From NCBI RefSeq assembly GCF_946221145.1, contig NZ_CAMIOH010000100.1, positions 1 to 11,204 on the forward strand: DNA of 11,204 nucleotides, read 5' to 3'. Positions 1-6,638 of the stretch are shown piece by piece (the stretch's first letter is position 1; each line of letters begins with the position of its first letter). The translations under genes and the position numbers were made by a program. This DNA is from an uncultured Paracoccus sp. GTDB taxonomy: Bacteria; Pseudomonadota; Alphaproteobacteria; Rhodobacterales; Rhodobacteraceae. A model generated the notes under the pieces. The model was not told the DNA's origin. It did no database searches and worked only from the letters and a program-made list of their open reading frames with translations.

Positions 1-18
1 GAGGCACGGTATAAAAAT

Positions 19-468
19 TCAGCAAAATCGACCAAAGTACACCCCCCCTCTGTCCCGCCCCTCCGGGGTCATGAGGAGCAACTCGAGTTTTTCGGCAAGT
101 TCGAGAGGATAGACGCGAGTCTCGGCGAGATCCTTTATAGGAATGTATCTGGCGAAATTGATATGCGTTTCGTTGATAACGGGTTCGTCCCCGGCATCTG
201 AGCACTGAAAATAGAGTTCCAGCGAGGTAATGTTGTCCTCCTCGTAAGTGCCGCAGGCCACCAGCGGGCCAAGTTGCACCTCCAGAGACAATTCCTCCCG
301 AAGTTCACGCGTGAGACATACATCAATCGTTTCGCCATGCTCTAGAGTGCCACCGGGAAAGCAGTTCCATGTTTCGTTGCCTACTGTCTGTTCAATGACG
401 AGGACTGCGTTGTCCCGGACAACAAGCGCCACGACGCGTACTCTTACTTTTCCACCAGGGGCAACCAT
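19..468 (-). CDS. Nudix hydrolase (149 aa)
   Basis: The protein belongs to the Nudix family, which hydrolyses nucleoside diphosphates linked to another group X, usually with Mg2+ bound by the Nudix-box glutamates. The box is visible at residues 40-62: G40, E46, R54-E55-L56, E58-E59, then S61-L62. It fits GX5EX7REUXEEXGU except that the late glycine is serine (S61). Strand-like segments before the box (VRVRVVALVV, AVLVIEQ) and the NCFPGG lead-in are typical of the fold, and 149 aa is a normal single-domain length. The ATG at 468-466 is preceded by an AAGGAA-like ribosome binding site. The substrate cannot be told: members include MutT-like sanitising enzymes, ADP-ribose and dinucleoside polyphosphate hydrolases. 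It stands apart from the other operons, and its base composition is visibly lower in GC, which may mean separate acquisition. Confidence 0.88.
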   Translation of the reverse strand: MVAPGGKVRVRVVALVVRDNAVLVIEQTVGNETWNCFPGGTLEHGETIDVCLTRELREELSLEVQLGPLVACGTYEEDNITSLELYFQCSDAGDEPVINETHINFARYIPIKDLAETRVYPLELAEKLELLLMTPEGRDRGGVYFGRFC

Positions 469-1084
469 GTATCTATTCCTTCCAGTCCGAGAGAAAAGCT
501 TGCAGTATTATTTTGTCCTGCTCCCCAAGCCACTGCTCCGACAGCGCGGATGAGTGCATAGACCGGACAGATTTGGTCAATGAACTCAGTGCGTTTAAAG
601 AGGGGATCGTATGCAGCCAAGACGCTATCGCATGCGCCTAAGGCGCGTGAAGATCCATCGTATGGCGAGGCGTTCATCCAGCGGCCGGCGGGCGACAGGG
701 TGTCGTGCTGGCTGGAAAACGACCGCCTTGCGATCCTGATCGAAACACCATCCTTTGCATTGAGGCGCGTTATCATAAAGGCGCTGCGGGGCGGAAATCG
801 TCTAATGCTTGCTTCTGTGGACCGAGATGGCCATTGGCGCGGTGCCGGCCCGTCCATCGGCGCGATGAGTGCTGCGGGCCGCCGGACGGCGCTGCCTGAC
901 GGCCACCGGGCAAGGACGCCGCCGTTACGGCTGCCGGGTTTTGCATCCGTGGGCTGCCAAGGGCTGGAGAGGATTGCAGGCGCATCTTGCAGCCGAACCG
1001 CGCCATGCGCGGCCACCCGATGGCGATAGGGCCGTCCTGGGGATGAGCCTGCCTTCCCGCCTTTTGAACGAACCGCAGCCCCCC
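469..1084. other. 616-bp interval without a supportable gene
   Basis: Open frames run through this stretch on both strands (for example 580-1029 plus and 444-1016 minus), but none has a recognisable domain, a convincing ribosome binding site or codon use like the neighbouring genes, and they overlap one another. The part next to 468 should hold the promoter of the Nudix gene, although I could not pick out clear -35 and -10 boxes. An imperfect palindrome lies at 631-649 (arms GCGCCT and AGGCGC around A640). GC content rises from left to right, so the interval may be the seam between a lower-GC insert and the high-GC backbone, or a decayed gene. Nothing here resembles a tRNA, an intact insertion sequence or a CRISPR array. 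Confidence 0.5.
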
Positions 1085-1783
1085 TTACCGCTTCAGGATC
1101 GACACTAGGTCCAGCCCGGTCGTCACCCGGTTGCTGAGATCAAGGTCGTTCTTGAGCTGTTGCAGGTGGTCCTGCATCAGCCCGGCCGCGCCTTCGGCAT
1201 CGCGGCTGCGGATCTGGTCCACGATGCGGGAATGATCGTGGTCGCGGCAGTCGGTCATGTCCTGGGCGCCGAAGATGCCGATGATCAGGGACGTGCGGGT
1301 GATCATCTCTTTCATGATCCGCATCATCGTGGGATTGCCCGCGACCTGGGCCAGCAGCCCGTGGAACTGGCCCGACAGGCGGATCGCGTCGCGCCGCCGC
1401 CCGACGTGATGGGCCTGGTGTTCGCGTTCGATGTGATCGGCCAGGAGCGCGATGTCGGCATCCGTCGCCCGCGCCACCGCCAGCCGCGCGATCGAGGGTT
1501 CCAGCATCAGCCGCGCCTCGAACACCTCATGGGCCTGTTCGCTGGTGGGGCTGGCGACGAAGGCGCCGCGATTGGCGTGCAGCTCGACGATCTGGCGGCT
1601 GGCCAGCAGCAGCAGGGCGCGGCGAATCCGCATCCGGCCCACCCCGAAGGCATCGCACAAAGCTGATTCGGACAGCTTGGTTCCCGGCGGCAGGCGTTGT
1701 TCTATAACTGCCTCGAAAATATGCTCGACGATGTCTTCTTCGCCAATCTCGGCGGCTTCGGTCGGCGCTCCCACTGCGTCCAT
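1085..1783 (-). CDS. GntR family regulator, FCD (FadR-like) subfamily
   Basis: This is a 232-aa DNA-binding regulator. A winged helix-turn-helix spans about residues 17-77, with the characteristic run LPPGTKLSESALCDAFGVGR, then arginines in the recognition helix and the wing (HANRGAFVA). An all-helical FCD ligand-binding domain follows. Three histidines match the FCD metal site: H141 (QFHGLL), H184 (HSRIVDQI) and H206 (QDHLQQL). The Asp/Asn usually found four residues before the first His is Ser here (S137). The family generally represses, or sometimes activates, adjacent transport and catabolic genes and releases DNA on binding a carboxylate or other metabolite. The gene diverges from the ABC importer operon across a ~200-bp region with palindromes, so it probably controls that operon and itself. 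I chose the ATG at 1783; an in-frame TTG at 1789 would add two residues. Confidence 0.9.
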   Translation of the reverse strand: MDAVGAPTEAAEIGEEDIVEHIFEAVIEQRLPPGTKLSESALCDAFGVGRMRIRRALLLLASRQIVELHANRGAFVASPTSEQAHEVFEARLMLEPSIARLAVARATDADIALLADHIEREHQAHHVGRRRDAIRLSGQFHGLLAQVAGNPTMMRIMKEMITRTSLIIGIFGAQDMTDCRDHDHSRIVDQIRSRDAEGAAGLMQDHLQQLKNDLDLSNRVTTGLDLVSILKR

Positions 1784-1840
1784 CGTCAATCGTTTCCCGG
1801 CAAGATGCTGTTGTTTCCCCGGAAATAGGGTCAGCAGCAG

Positions 1841-1869
1841 GTTACAACAAGGATCCAGATTGTTAACAA
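1841..1869 (-). promoter_or_regulatory. possible promoter of the GntR regulator gene
   Basis: Read on the minus strand, TTGTTA (1869-1864) is followed after 17 bases by TGTAAC (1846-1841). Each box matches the sigma-70 consensus at four of six positions. The -35 half overlaps the TTGTTAACAA palindrome, so a protein bound there could block the regulator's own transcription. This rests on box matching alone. Confidence 0.3.
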
Positions 1870-1891
1870 AAAAGTTGACATAACTGTTAAC
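1860..1891. promoter_or_regulatory. candidate GntR operator: TTGTTAACAA plus second GTTAAC
   Basis: TTGTTAACAA at 1860-1869 is a perfect 10-bp palindrome. A second GTTAAC sits at 1886-1891, in the partly symmetric context CTGTTAACTG at 1884-1893. The two GTTAAC cores are 24 bp apart centre to centre, a little over two helical turns, so both would face the same side of the DNA. FCD-type GntR regulators commonly bind short palindromes with a GT...AC core. The sites lie in the divergent region between the regulator and the importer and flank the TTGACA box, which suits repression in both directions. Assigning them to this regulator is an inference. Confidence 0.45.
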
Positions 1892-1903
1892 TGGCGCAGC
1901 ATG
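1875..1903 (+). promoter_or_regulatory. possible promoter of the ABC importer operon
   Basis: A perfect -35 hexamer TTGACA occurs at 1875-1880, about 105 bp before the binding-protein start, between the two GTTAAC sites. The matching -10 is weak: at a 16- to 18-base spacing only poor matches such as CAGCAT or AGCATG are present. A weak -10 would be consistent with a regulated promoter, but transcription could also start elsewhere in the 1790-1984 gap. Confidence 0.35.
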
Positions 1904-1984
1904 ACAGGGTGAAGATCGTGAAAAGGGGCCGCCGCCCGGTCAAATCCGCCGGAGAACAGGCCGCATCTCAACAGGGAGCCATCC

Positions 1985-3172
1985 ATGCTGCGCCGTCATG
2001 TCCTGACAACCACCGCCCTGGCCTTTGCCGCCAGCCTTGCCTTCATCCCCGCCGCCCATGCCGAAAACGCCACGCTGAAGATCGGCTTCGTGGGCGTCAC
2101 CTCGGGGCCTGCCGCCGCCTGGGGCATTTCGAACCAGCGGTCGCTGGAAACGCGGGCGGCCTGGCTGAACGAACTGGGCGGCGTCCAGATCGGCGACACC
2201 ACCTATGACATCCAGATCGTCCCCTTCGACGACCAGAAGGATCCCAAGCGCGCGATTGCCGGGATGGAGCGCATGGCGCAAGAGGGCGTGCATTATGTCG
2301 TCGGCCCGAATGTCGATGACGGCGCCGCCGCCGTCCGCCCGGTCGCCGAACAGAACGGCATCATCTATTTCCCCTATGCCTTCCCCAAGGAGCTTTACAC
2401 GGCGCCCGCGTCGAACGCGATCCTGGGCATGGTGGCGAACTATCAGTCCGGCCCGGCGATCTATCAGTATCTGAAAGACAACAAGGGCGTGCAGAAGGTG
2501 GCCTTCGTCGCCGCCAACGAATCCGATCCGCTGAGCCAGCGGGATTCCGGGGTCGAGGCCGCCAAGGCCCTGGGCCTGGAGGTGGTGTCGGACAAGGTGA
2601 CCTATCAGGTTGACACGACCGACTTCACCCCGGTCCTGCTGCCGGTGATCCAGACCCAGCCCGATCTGCTGGTGCTGTCGGGCGTGTCGCCCGCCAACGC
2701 GCCGCAGCTGATCCGGTCGGCCCGCGAACTGGGCTACGAGGGGCTGATTTCGACCGAGACCGGGCAGGATGCCAGCGTGCTGGCCGAAGGCGCGGGCGAT
2801 CTGGCCGAGGGCTTCATTTCGGTCGGCGGCGCCTCGACGCCGGAACTGGCTTCGGACGCAATGCGCGAATTCGTGGACCGCTATACCAAGATGTTCGGCG
2901 AATATAACGATGAATCCAACACCAAGGTCTATGCCCTGGAATACATCATCGAAACGCTGAAGGCGAACCCGGCGGCCATCGACGACGTGGAGGCCTTCAA
3001 GACCGCCATCGAAACCTTCGAGGCCCCCAACCCCTTCATGGTCGGCGATGCCAAGCTGCGCTATGTCGGCGACAGCTCCTTCGGGCAGAAGCGCCAGATC
3101 GCCGTGCCCCTGGTCGTCAACGAATTGCGCGGCGGCCAGTTCGAGACGCTGTTCGTCGCCGAGGTCGACTGA
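1985..3172 (+). CDS. ABC importer periplasmic binding protein, HAAT (Leu/urea/amide) type
   Basis: This 395-aa protein is the periplasmic solute receptor of the importer encoded downstream. Residues 1-26 form a Sec signal peptide (MLRRH, a hydrophobic core, then IPAAHA) with probable cleavage before ENATLKIGFVG. The mature part is a type I periplasmic binding fold of the Peripla_BP_6 group, shared with leucine-binding proteins, the amide sensor AmiC and the urea receptor UrtA. Typical features are the opening strand LKIGFVGVTSGPAAAWG, the partner-domain strand VQKVAFVAANESD and the late YALEYIIETLKA helix. The length fits UrtA/AmiC-like receptors better than the shorter classical LivJ/LivK. 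An SD-like GGGAG lies six bases before the ATG. It is the first gene of the operon. The ligand is not identifiable from sequence; urea, short amides, amino acids or ureides are all possible. Confidence 0.92.
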   Translation: MLRRHVLTTTALAFAASLAFIPAAHAENATLKIGFVGVTSGPAAAWGISNQRSLETRAAWLNELGGVQIGDTTYDIQIVPFDDQKDPKRAIAGMERMAQEGVHYVVGPNVDDGAAAVRPVAEQNGIIYFPYAFPKELYTAPASNAILGMVANYQSGPAIYQYLKDNKGVQKVAFVAANESDPLSQRDSGVEAAKALGLEVVSDKVTYQVDTTDFTPVLLPVIQTQPDLLVLSGVSPANAPQLIRSARELGYEGLISTETGQDASVLAEGAGDLAEGFISVGGASTPELASDAMREFVDRYTKMFGEYNDESNTKVYALEYIIETLKANPAAIDDVEAFKTAIETFEAPNPFMVGDAKLRYVGDSSFGQKRQIAVPLVVNELRGGQFETLFVAEVD

Positions 3173-3184
3173 CCGCGCATCATC

Positions 3185-3208
3185 CGGGGTCCGGCTGACC
3201 GGACCCCG
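3185..3208 (+). promoter_or_regulatory. intercistronic GC hairpin after the binding-protein gene
   Basis: CGGGGTCCGG (3185-3194) and CCGGACCCCG (3199-3208) form a perfect 10-bp stem with the loop CTGA. It begins 12 bases after the binding-protein stop and is followed by only a short GCCTTT, not a long U tract. Hairpins at this place in importer operons often act as partial terminators or block 3' decay, leaving more mRNA for the binding protein than for the membrane parts. That role here is inferred. Confidence 0.6.
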
Positions 3209-3232
3209 CCTTTCAACCACAGCGGGGGCGTG

Positions 3233-4102
3233 ATGGAACAGATCATCGCAAACGGGTTGTATCTTGGCGCGCAATACGCGCTGATCGCACTGGGCCTGAC
3301 ACTGATCTTTTCGCTGATGAACGTGCTGAACTTTGCCCATGGGCAGATGTATGTGTTCGGCGGCTTCGTCTGCTATACGGTGGTGGCGCAACTGGGGATG
3401 CCGTTCATCCTGGGACTGATCGTGTCGGCCCTGGTGCTGGCGGTGATGGGCGCCCTGATCGAGCGGTTCCTGTTCCGCCCCGTCATCCGGCGGTCCAAGC
3501 GCGACGAATCGACGATGCTTCTGGCGGCCGGGATCGCGTTCTTTCTGGACGCGGTGATCCTGCTGCTGTTCGGAGAGAAACAGCGCGGCGTGCCCAAGAT
3601 CGTGAACGGGGTGTTCAACTGGGATTTCCGGCTGATCATGCCCTATGACCGGATCCTGATCGGGGTGCTGGCCATCGCGCTGATCGCAAGCTTCATCCTG
3701 TTCATGCAGTATTCCAAGGCGGGCCGCGCGATGCGCGCCCTGGCCCAGGACCGCATGGCCGCGCAGCTGATGGGGGTCGATGTGGACCGCTATTCGATGA
3801 TCGGCTTTGCAATGGGGGCGATGCTGGCCGGGCTGGTCGGCGCGCTGCTGGTGACGATCACCGGCGTCAACCTGGGCATGGGCGGTCCGACCTCGGTCAA
3901 GGCGTTCCTGATGATCATGATCGGCGGGGCGGGGGTCATTTCCGGCGCCATCGCCGGGGGCTTCATCCTTGGGATGATGGAAAGCGTCGGGCTGTCGGTC
4001 CTGTCGTCCTATGGCGATGTCACCTATCTGGTGATCTTCGCGTCGCTGATGGTCTTTCTTGCCATCCGGCCGCAGGGCCTGATGGGCAAACCCTGGGGCT
4101 GA
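3233..4102 (+). CDS. HAAT ABC importer permease, LivH type
   Basis: This 289-aa inner-membrane protein is one half of the translocation pore. It opens with NGLYLGAQYALIALGLTLIFSLMNVLNFAHGQ, the hallmark N terminus of LivH/UrtB-type permeases, and has about eight hydrophobic segments. The cytoplasmic coupling loop is seen around GRAMRALAQDRMAAQLMGVDVDR, which in this family contacts the ATPase subunits. A late glycine-rich segment (MIGGAGVISGAIAGGFILG) and the ending RPQGLMGKPWG are also typical. The ATG at 3233 directly follows an in-frame GTG at 3230 that would add one residue; a G-rich stretch at 3224-3228 is the likely ribosome binding site. The gene lies 60 bases after the binding-protein gene, with a hairpin between, and three bases before the second permease. 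Confidence 0.92.
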   Translation: MEQIIANGLYLGAQYALIALGLTLIFSLMNVLNFAHGQMYVFGGFVCYTVVAQLGMPFILGLIVSALVLAVMGALIERFLFRPVIRRSKRDESTMLLAAGIAFFLDAVILLLFGEKQRGVPKIVNGVFNWDFRLIMPYDRILIGVLAIALIASFILFMQYSKAGRAMRALAQDRMAAQLMGVDVDRYSMIGFAMGAMLAGLVGALLVTITGVNLGMGGPTSVKAFLMIMIGGAGVISGAIAGGFILGMMESVGLSVLSSYGDVTYLVIFASLMVFLAIRPQGLMGKPWG

Positions 4103-4105
4103 GCC

Positions 4106-5128
4106 ATGGAAACGCAAACACAAGCCCATGCCGGGCGTGCGCCGGACCGGACCCGCCGGTCCCTGCGGCGGATGCTGGGCGTGGCGGCCTTTCTGGTCTT
4201 CGTCTTCGGCGTCGTGCCGGTCTTCATCGCGGCCACGGGGCGGTGGGATTTCTACTATACGCTGACCTCGGTCGCGCTGCTGTCGGTCGCGGCGGCGGGG
4301 GTCTGGCTGACCTTCTATATCGGCCGGATCAATATCGGCCAGGGCGCCTATGCCCTGGCGGGGGGCTATGTCTCGACCATCCTGATCACCCAGGCCGGTG
4401 TCAGCTTCTGGCTGACCCTGCCGCTGGCGGGGCTGTTCTGCGCGCTGATCTCGGTGCTGATCGGCTGGCCGATCCTGCGGCTGCGCGGCGTCTATTTCGC
4501 CATGGTCACGCTGGTCCTGACCGAGGTCGCGCGCCTGACCGCCCTGGCGCTGCCCATCACCAACGGCGCCAAGGGCATCACCTCGATCCCGCTGCCCGGC
4601 GGCGTGTCGGTGCTGGGCATCACGCTGATCCCCGATTTCGCGACGCTGGAAAACCCGCGCCAGGCCTTTTACGTGGTGGCGGTCCTGGTGATGATCCTGG
4701 TCTATCTGGTGCTGTGGCGGATCGTAAATTCGCGCCTGGGCCACCTGTGCCGCAGCCTGCAGCAGAACGAGGAACTGTCGGCCTCGATCGGCGTCAACAC
4801 CGCCTGGCTGCGGGTTCTGGCCTATGCCATCTCCAGCTTTTTCGGCGGCGTGGCGGGGGCGATGTTCGTGGCGATCTCTCAGTCGATCTATCCGTCGTCC
4901 TTCGTGGTCCAGGACAGCGTGAACTTCATGCTGTACTGCTTTGTCGGCGGCCTGGGCTATGTCTTCGGGCCGATGCTGGGCACGCTGCTTCTGTATTTCG
5001 GCTGGGATCTGTTGCAGGTCGCGGGCCAGTATCAGCTGCTGATCTATTCCGGGACGATGATCGCGCTGATGCTGGTGCTGCCGAACGGCGTTCTCAGTCT
5101 GCTGGACCGCAAGGGGGTTGGCAAATGA
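4106..5128 (+). CDS. HAAT ABC importer permease, LivM type
   Basis: This 340-aa inner-membrane protein is the second pore subunit. A hydrophilic, arginine-rich N-terminal stretch (about residues 1-23) precedes the first membrane segment (MLGVAAFLVFVFGVVPVFI). The family hallmark follows: an AAAGVWLTFYIGRINIGQGAYALAGGY-like region, where LivM/UrtC proteins typically have a G(R/Q)xNxGQ motif, then the ILRLRGVYFAMVTL segment. The coupling loop is near IVNSRLGHLCRSLQQNEELSASIGVN. Ten or so hydrophobic segments are expected. The gene starts three bases after the first permease ends, and its stop overlaps the start of the first ATPase (ATGA at 5125-5128), so translational coupling is likely. The Arg-rich N terminus is a little longer than in classical LivM. 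Confidence 0.91.
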   Translation: METQTQAHAGRAPDRTRRSLRRMLGVAAFLVFVFGVVPVFIAATGRWDFYYTLTSVALLSVAAAGVWLTFYIGRINIGQGAYALAGGYVSTILITQAGVSFWLTLPLAGLFCALISVLIGWPILRLRGVYFAMVTLVLTEVARLTALALPITNGAKGITSIPLPGGVSVLGITLIPDFATLENPRQAFYVVAVLVMILVYLVLWRIVNSRLGHLCRSLQQNEELSASIGVNTAWLRVLAYAISSFFGGVAGAMFVAISQSIYPSSFVVQDSVNFMLYCFVGGLGYVFGPMLGTLLLYFGWDLLQVAGQYQLLIYSGTMIALMLVLPNGVLSLLDRKGVGK

Positions 5129-5907
5129 CCGCGATCCTGGAAATCCGCAACCTGACCAAGAAATTCGGCGGGTTGACGGCCAACAACGACATCAGCTTCG
5201 ACGTGGCCGATGGTGAAATCCTGTCGGTGATCGGGCCGAACGGGGCGGGGAAATCCACCCTGTTCAAGCAGATCGCTGGGTTCGAGCGGCCCAGCTCGGG
5301 CGAGGTGCGATACAAGGGGGACCGCATCTCGGGGCTGCCGCCGCACAAGGTGGCGCGGATGGGGGTGGTGCGGACCTTTCAGGAAACCACCATCTTCAAG
5401 TCGATGACGGTGCGAGAAAACGTCATCGTGTCGCATCACCTGCGGTCGCGGGCCAGCCTGCTGGGCTATGTCCTGGGCAGCGCCCAGGCCCGCGCGGACG
5501 AAGCCGAATTCGCCGCATCCGCCGACGACATCATCACCTTTCTGGGCCTGTCCGACATCCGCGACGAACTGGCCTCGAACCTGCCGCAGGGTCATCTGCG
5601 CGCGCTTGGCATGGCCATCGGCCTGGCCACCCAGCCGCAGGTGATCCTGCTGGACGAACCCTTTGCGGGCATGAACCATGACGAGACGATGCGGATGGTG
5701 GCGCTTGTCCGGCGGCTGCGCGACGAACGCGGCATCACCGTCCTGCTGGTCGAACATGACATGCCGGCGGTGATGAAGATTTCCGACCGGATCGTCTGCA
5801 TCAATTTCGGCGAGAAGATCGCCGAGGGCAGCCCGGCCGAAATTCAGGCCAACCCCCGCGTGATCGAGGCCTATCTGGGGTCCGAAGACGCGGCAATCGG
5901 GATATAG
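5125..5907 (+). CDS. HAAT ABC importer ATPase, LivG type
   Basis: This 260-aa cytoplasmic ATPase powers the importer as a pair with the ATPase encoded next. Visible motifs are Walker A GPNGAGKST (37-45), Q-loop Q86 (VVRTFQETTIF), Walker B ILLDEP (174-179) with FAGMN after it, and the switch histidine H211 (LLVEHDM). The signature motif departs from LSGGQ: residues 153-157 read LPQGH, followed by LRALGMAIGLA. The glycine is kept. LivG-like proteins often have Pro as the second residue, so this may be a subfamily trait rather than a defect. The ending PRVIEAYLG is typical of the group. I chose the ATG at 5125, which overlaps the permease stop by four bases and gives the normal family length. 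The same frame is open far upstream, but only as a shadow of the permease gene. Confidence 0.92.
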   Translation: MTAILEIRNLTKKFGGLTANNDISFDVADGEILSVIGPNGAGKSTLFKQIAGFERPSSGEVRYKGDRISGLPPHKVARMGVVRTFQETTIFKSMTVRENVIVSHHLRSRASLLGYVLGSAQARADEAEFAASADDIITFLGLSDIRDELASNLPQGHLRALGMAIGLATQPQVILLDEPFAGMNHDETMRMVALVRRLRDERGITVLLVEHDMPAVMKISDRIVCINFGEKIAEGSPAEIQANPRVIEAYLGSEDAAIGI

Positions 5908-5911
5908 GCGC

Positions 5912-6634
5912 ATGACACGGATGCTTGGTTTCGACAATGTCGAGCTTTACTATGACCACGTCTATGCCCTGAAGGGCGTGTCGCTGGACCTGCACGAGGG
6001 CGAGACGGTGGCCCTGATCGGCGCGAACGGGGCGGGCAAGTCCTCGATCCTGCGGGCGATCACCGGGTTGCGACGCATCAAGTCGGGCCAGATCACCTAT
6101 CTGGGCGACAGGCTGGACGGCGCCTCGCCCGCCGACATCGTGCGGCGCGGCATCGTCATGGTCCCCGAAGGCCGCCGGGTCTTTCCGCTGATGAGCGTGC
6201 GCGACAACCTGCTGATGGGGGCGTTTACCCGCAGCGACAAGGCCGGGATCGACCAGACGCTGGAGAGCGTGCTGACCCGCTTTCCGCGGCTGCGCGAACG
6301 GATCGGCCAGCAGGCCAGCACCCTGTCGGGGGGCGAACAGCAGATGATGGTGATCGGCCGGGCGCTGATGGCCAAGCCGCGCCTGCTGCTGCTGGACGAA
6401 CCGTCGCTGGGCATCGCGCCCAAGCTGGTTCAGGACATCGCCCGGGCCATCGTGTCGATCAGCCGCGACGAAGGCGTGTCGGTGCTGCTGGTCGAACAGA
6501 ACAGCCGCATGGCGCTGTCGATTTCCAACCGCGCCTATGCGCTGTCCACGGGCCAGGTGGTATTGTCGGGGGATTCGCGCGCGCTGCTGGACGATCCGCG
6601 CGTCAAGGCAGCCTATCTGGGAACCGAGGTCTGA
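5912..6634 (+). CDS. HAAT ABC importer ATPase, LivF type
   Basis: This 240-aa cytoplasmic ATPase is the second nucleotide-binding subunit of the importer. It has Walker A GANGAGKSS (37-45), a Q-loop replaced by the LivF-style VPEGRRVFP (84-92), a canonical signature LSGGEQ (138-143), Walker B LLLLDEPSLGIAP (158-170) and Gln at the switch position (VEQN, Q196), as is usual in LivF/UrtE proteins. The ending PRVKAAYLG is family-typical. The gene begins four bases after the first ATPase gene and ends four bases before the racemase gene, so all three are probably translated from one message. Its signature is canonical while that of its partner is not, so the two ATP sites may not be equivalent. 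Confidence 0.93.
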   Translation: MTRMLGFDNVELYYDHVYALKGVSLDLHEGETVALIGANGAGKSSILRAITGLRRIKSGQITYLGDRLDGASPADIVRRGIVMVPEGRRVFPLMSVRDNLLMGAFTRSDKAGIDQTLESVLTRFPRLRERIGQQASTLSGGEQQMMVIGRALMAKPRLLLLDEPSLGIAPKLVQDIARAIVSISRDEGVSVLLVEQNSRMALSISNRAYALSTGQVVLSGDSRALLDDPRVKAAYLGTEV

Positions 6635-6638
6635 CGCC

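Noticed and set aside
580..1029. Possible 149-aa plus-strand gene, and a 190-aa minus-strand frame at 444-1016
   Set aside because: Neither has a recognised motif or a good ribosome binding site, and they overlap each other; the second also runs into the Nudix gene start. A decayed gene cannot be excluded.
1085..1789. TTG at 1789 as the regulator start
   Set aside because: It is possible, with a GGGAA four bases upstream, but the ATG at 1783 is only two codons further on and is the more usual start codon.
1909..2208. Leader peptide or small gene starting at GTG 1909
   Set aside because: It runs out of frame into the binding-protein gene, the translation is Arg/Pro-rich, and there is no convincing ribosome binding site.
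1940..4744. 934-residue antisense open frame across the binding protein and both permeases
   Set aside because: It is a by-product of strong GC bias at third codon positions. The translation is a low-complexity His/Asp/Arg/Gln-rich string with no domain, and it lies opposite three clearly recognisable genes.
4243..5124. Upstream extension of the first ATPase frame
   Set aside because: It overlaps the LivM-type permease in another frame, and the translation is Gly/Ala/Arg/Asp-rich noise. The ATG at 5125 gives the normal family length.
6537..6638. Upstream in-frame start for the racemase
   Set aside because: The extra 34 residues lie inside the second ATPase gene and do not resemble the family, which starts MRLLIVNPNT.
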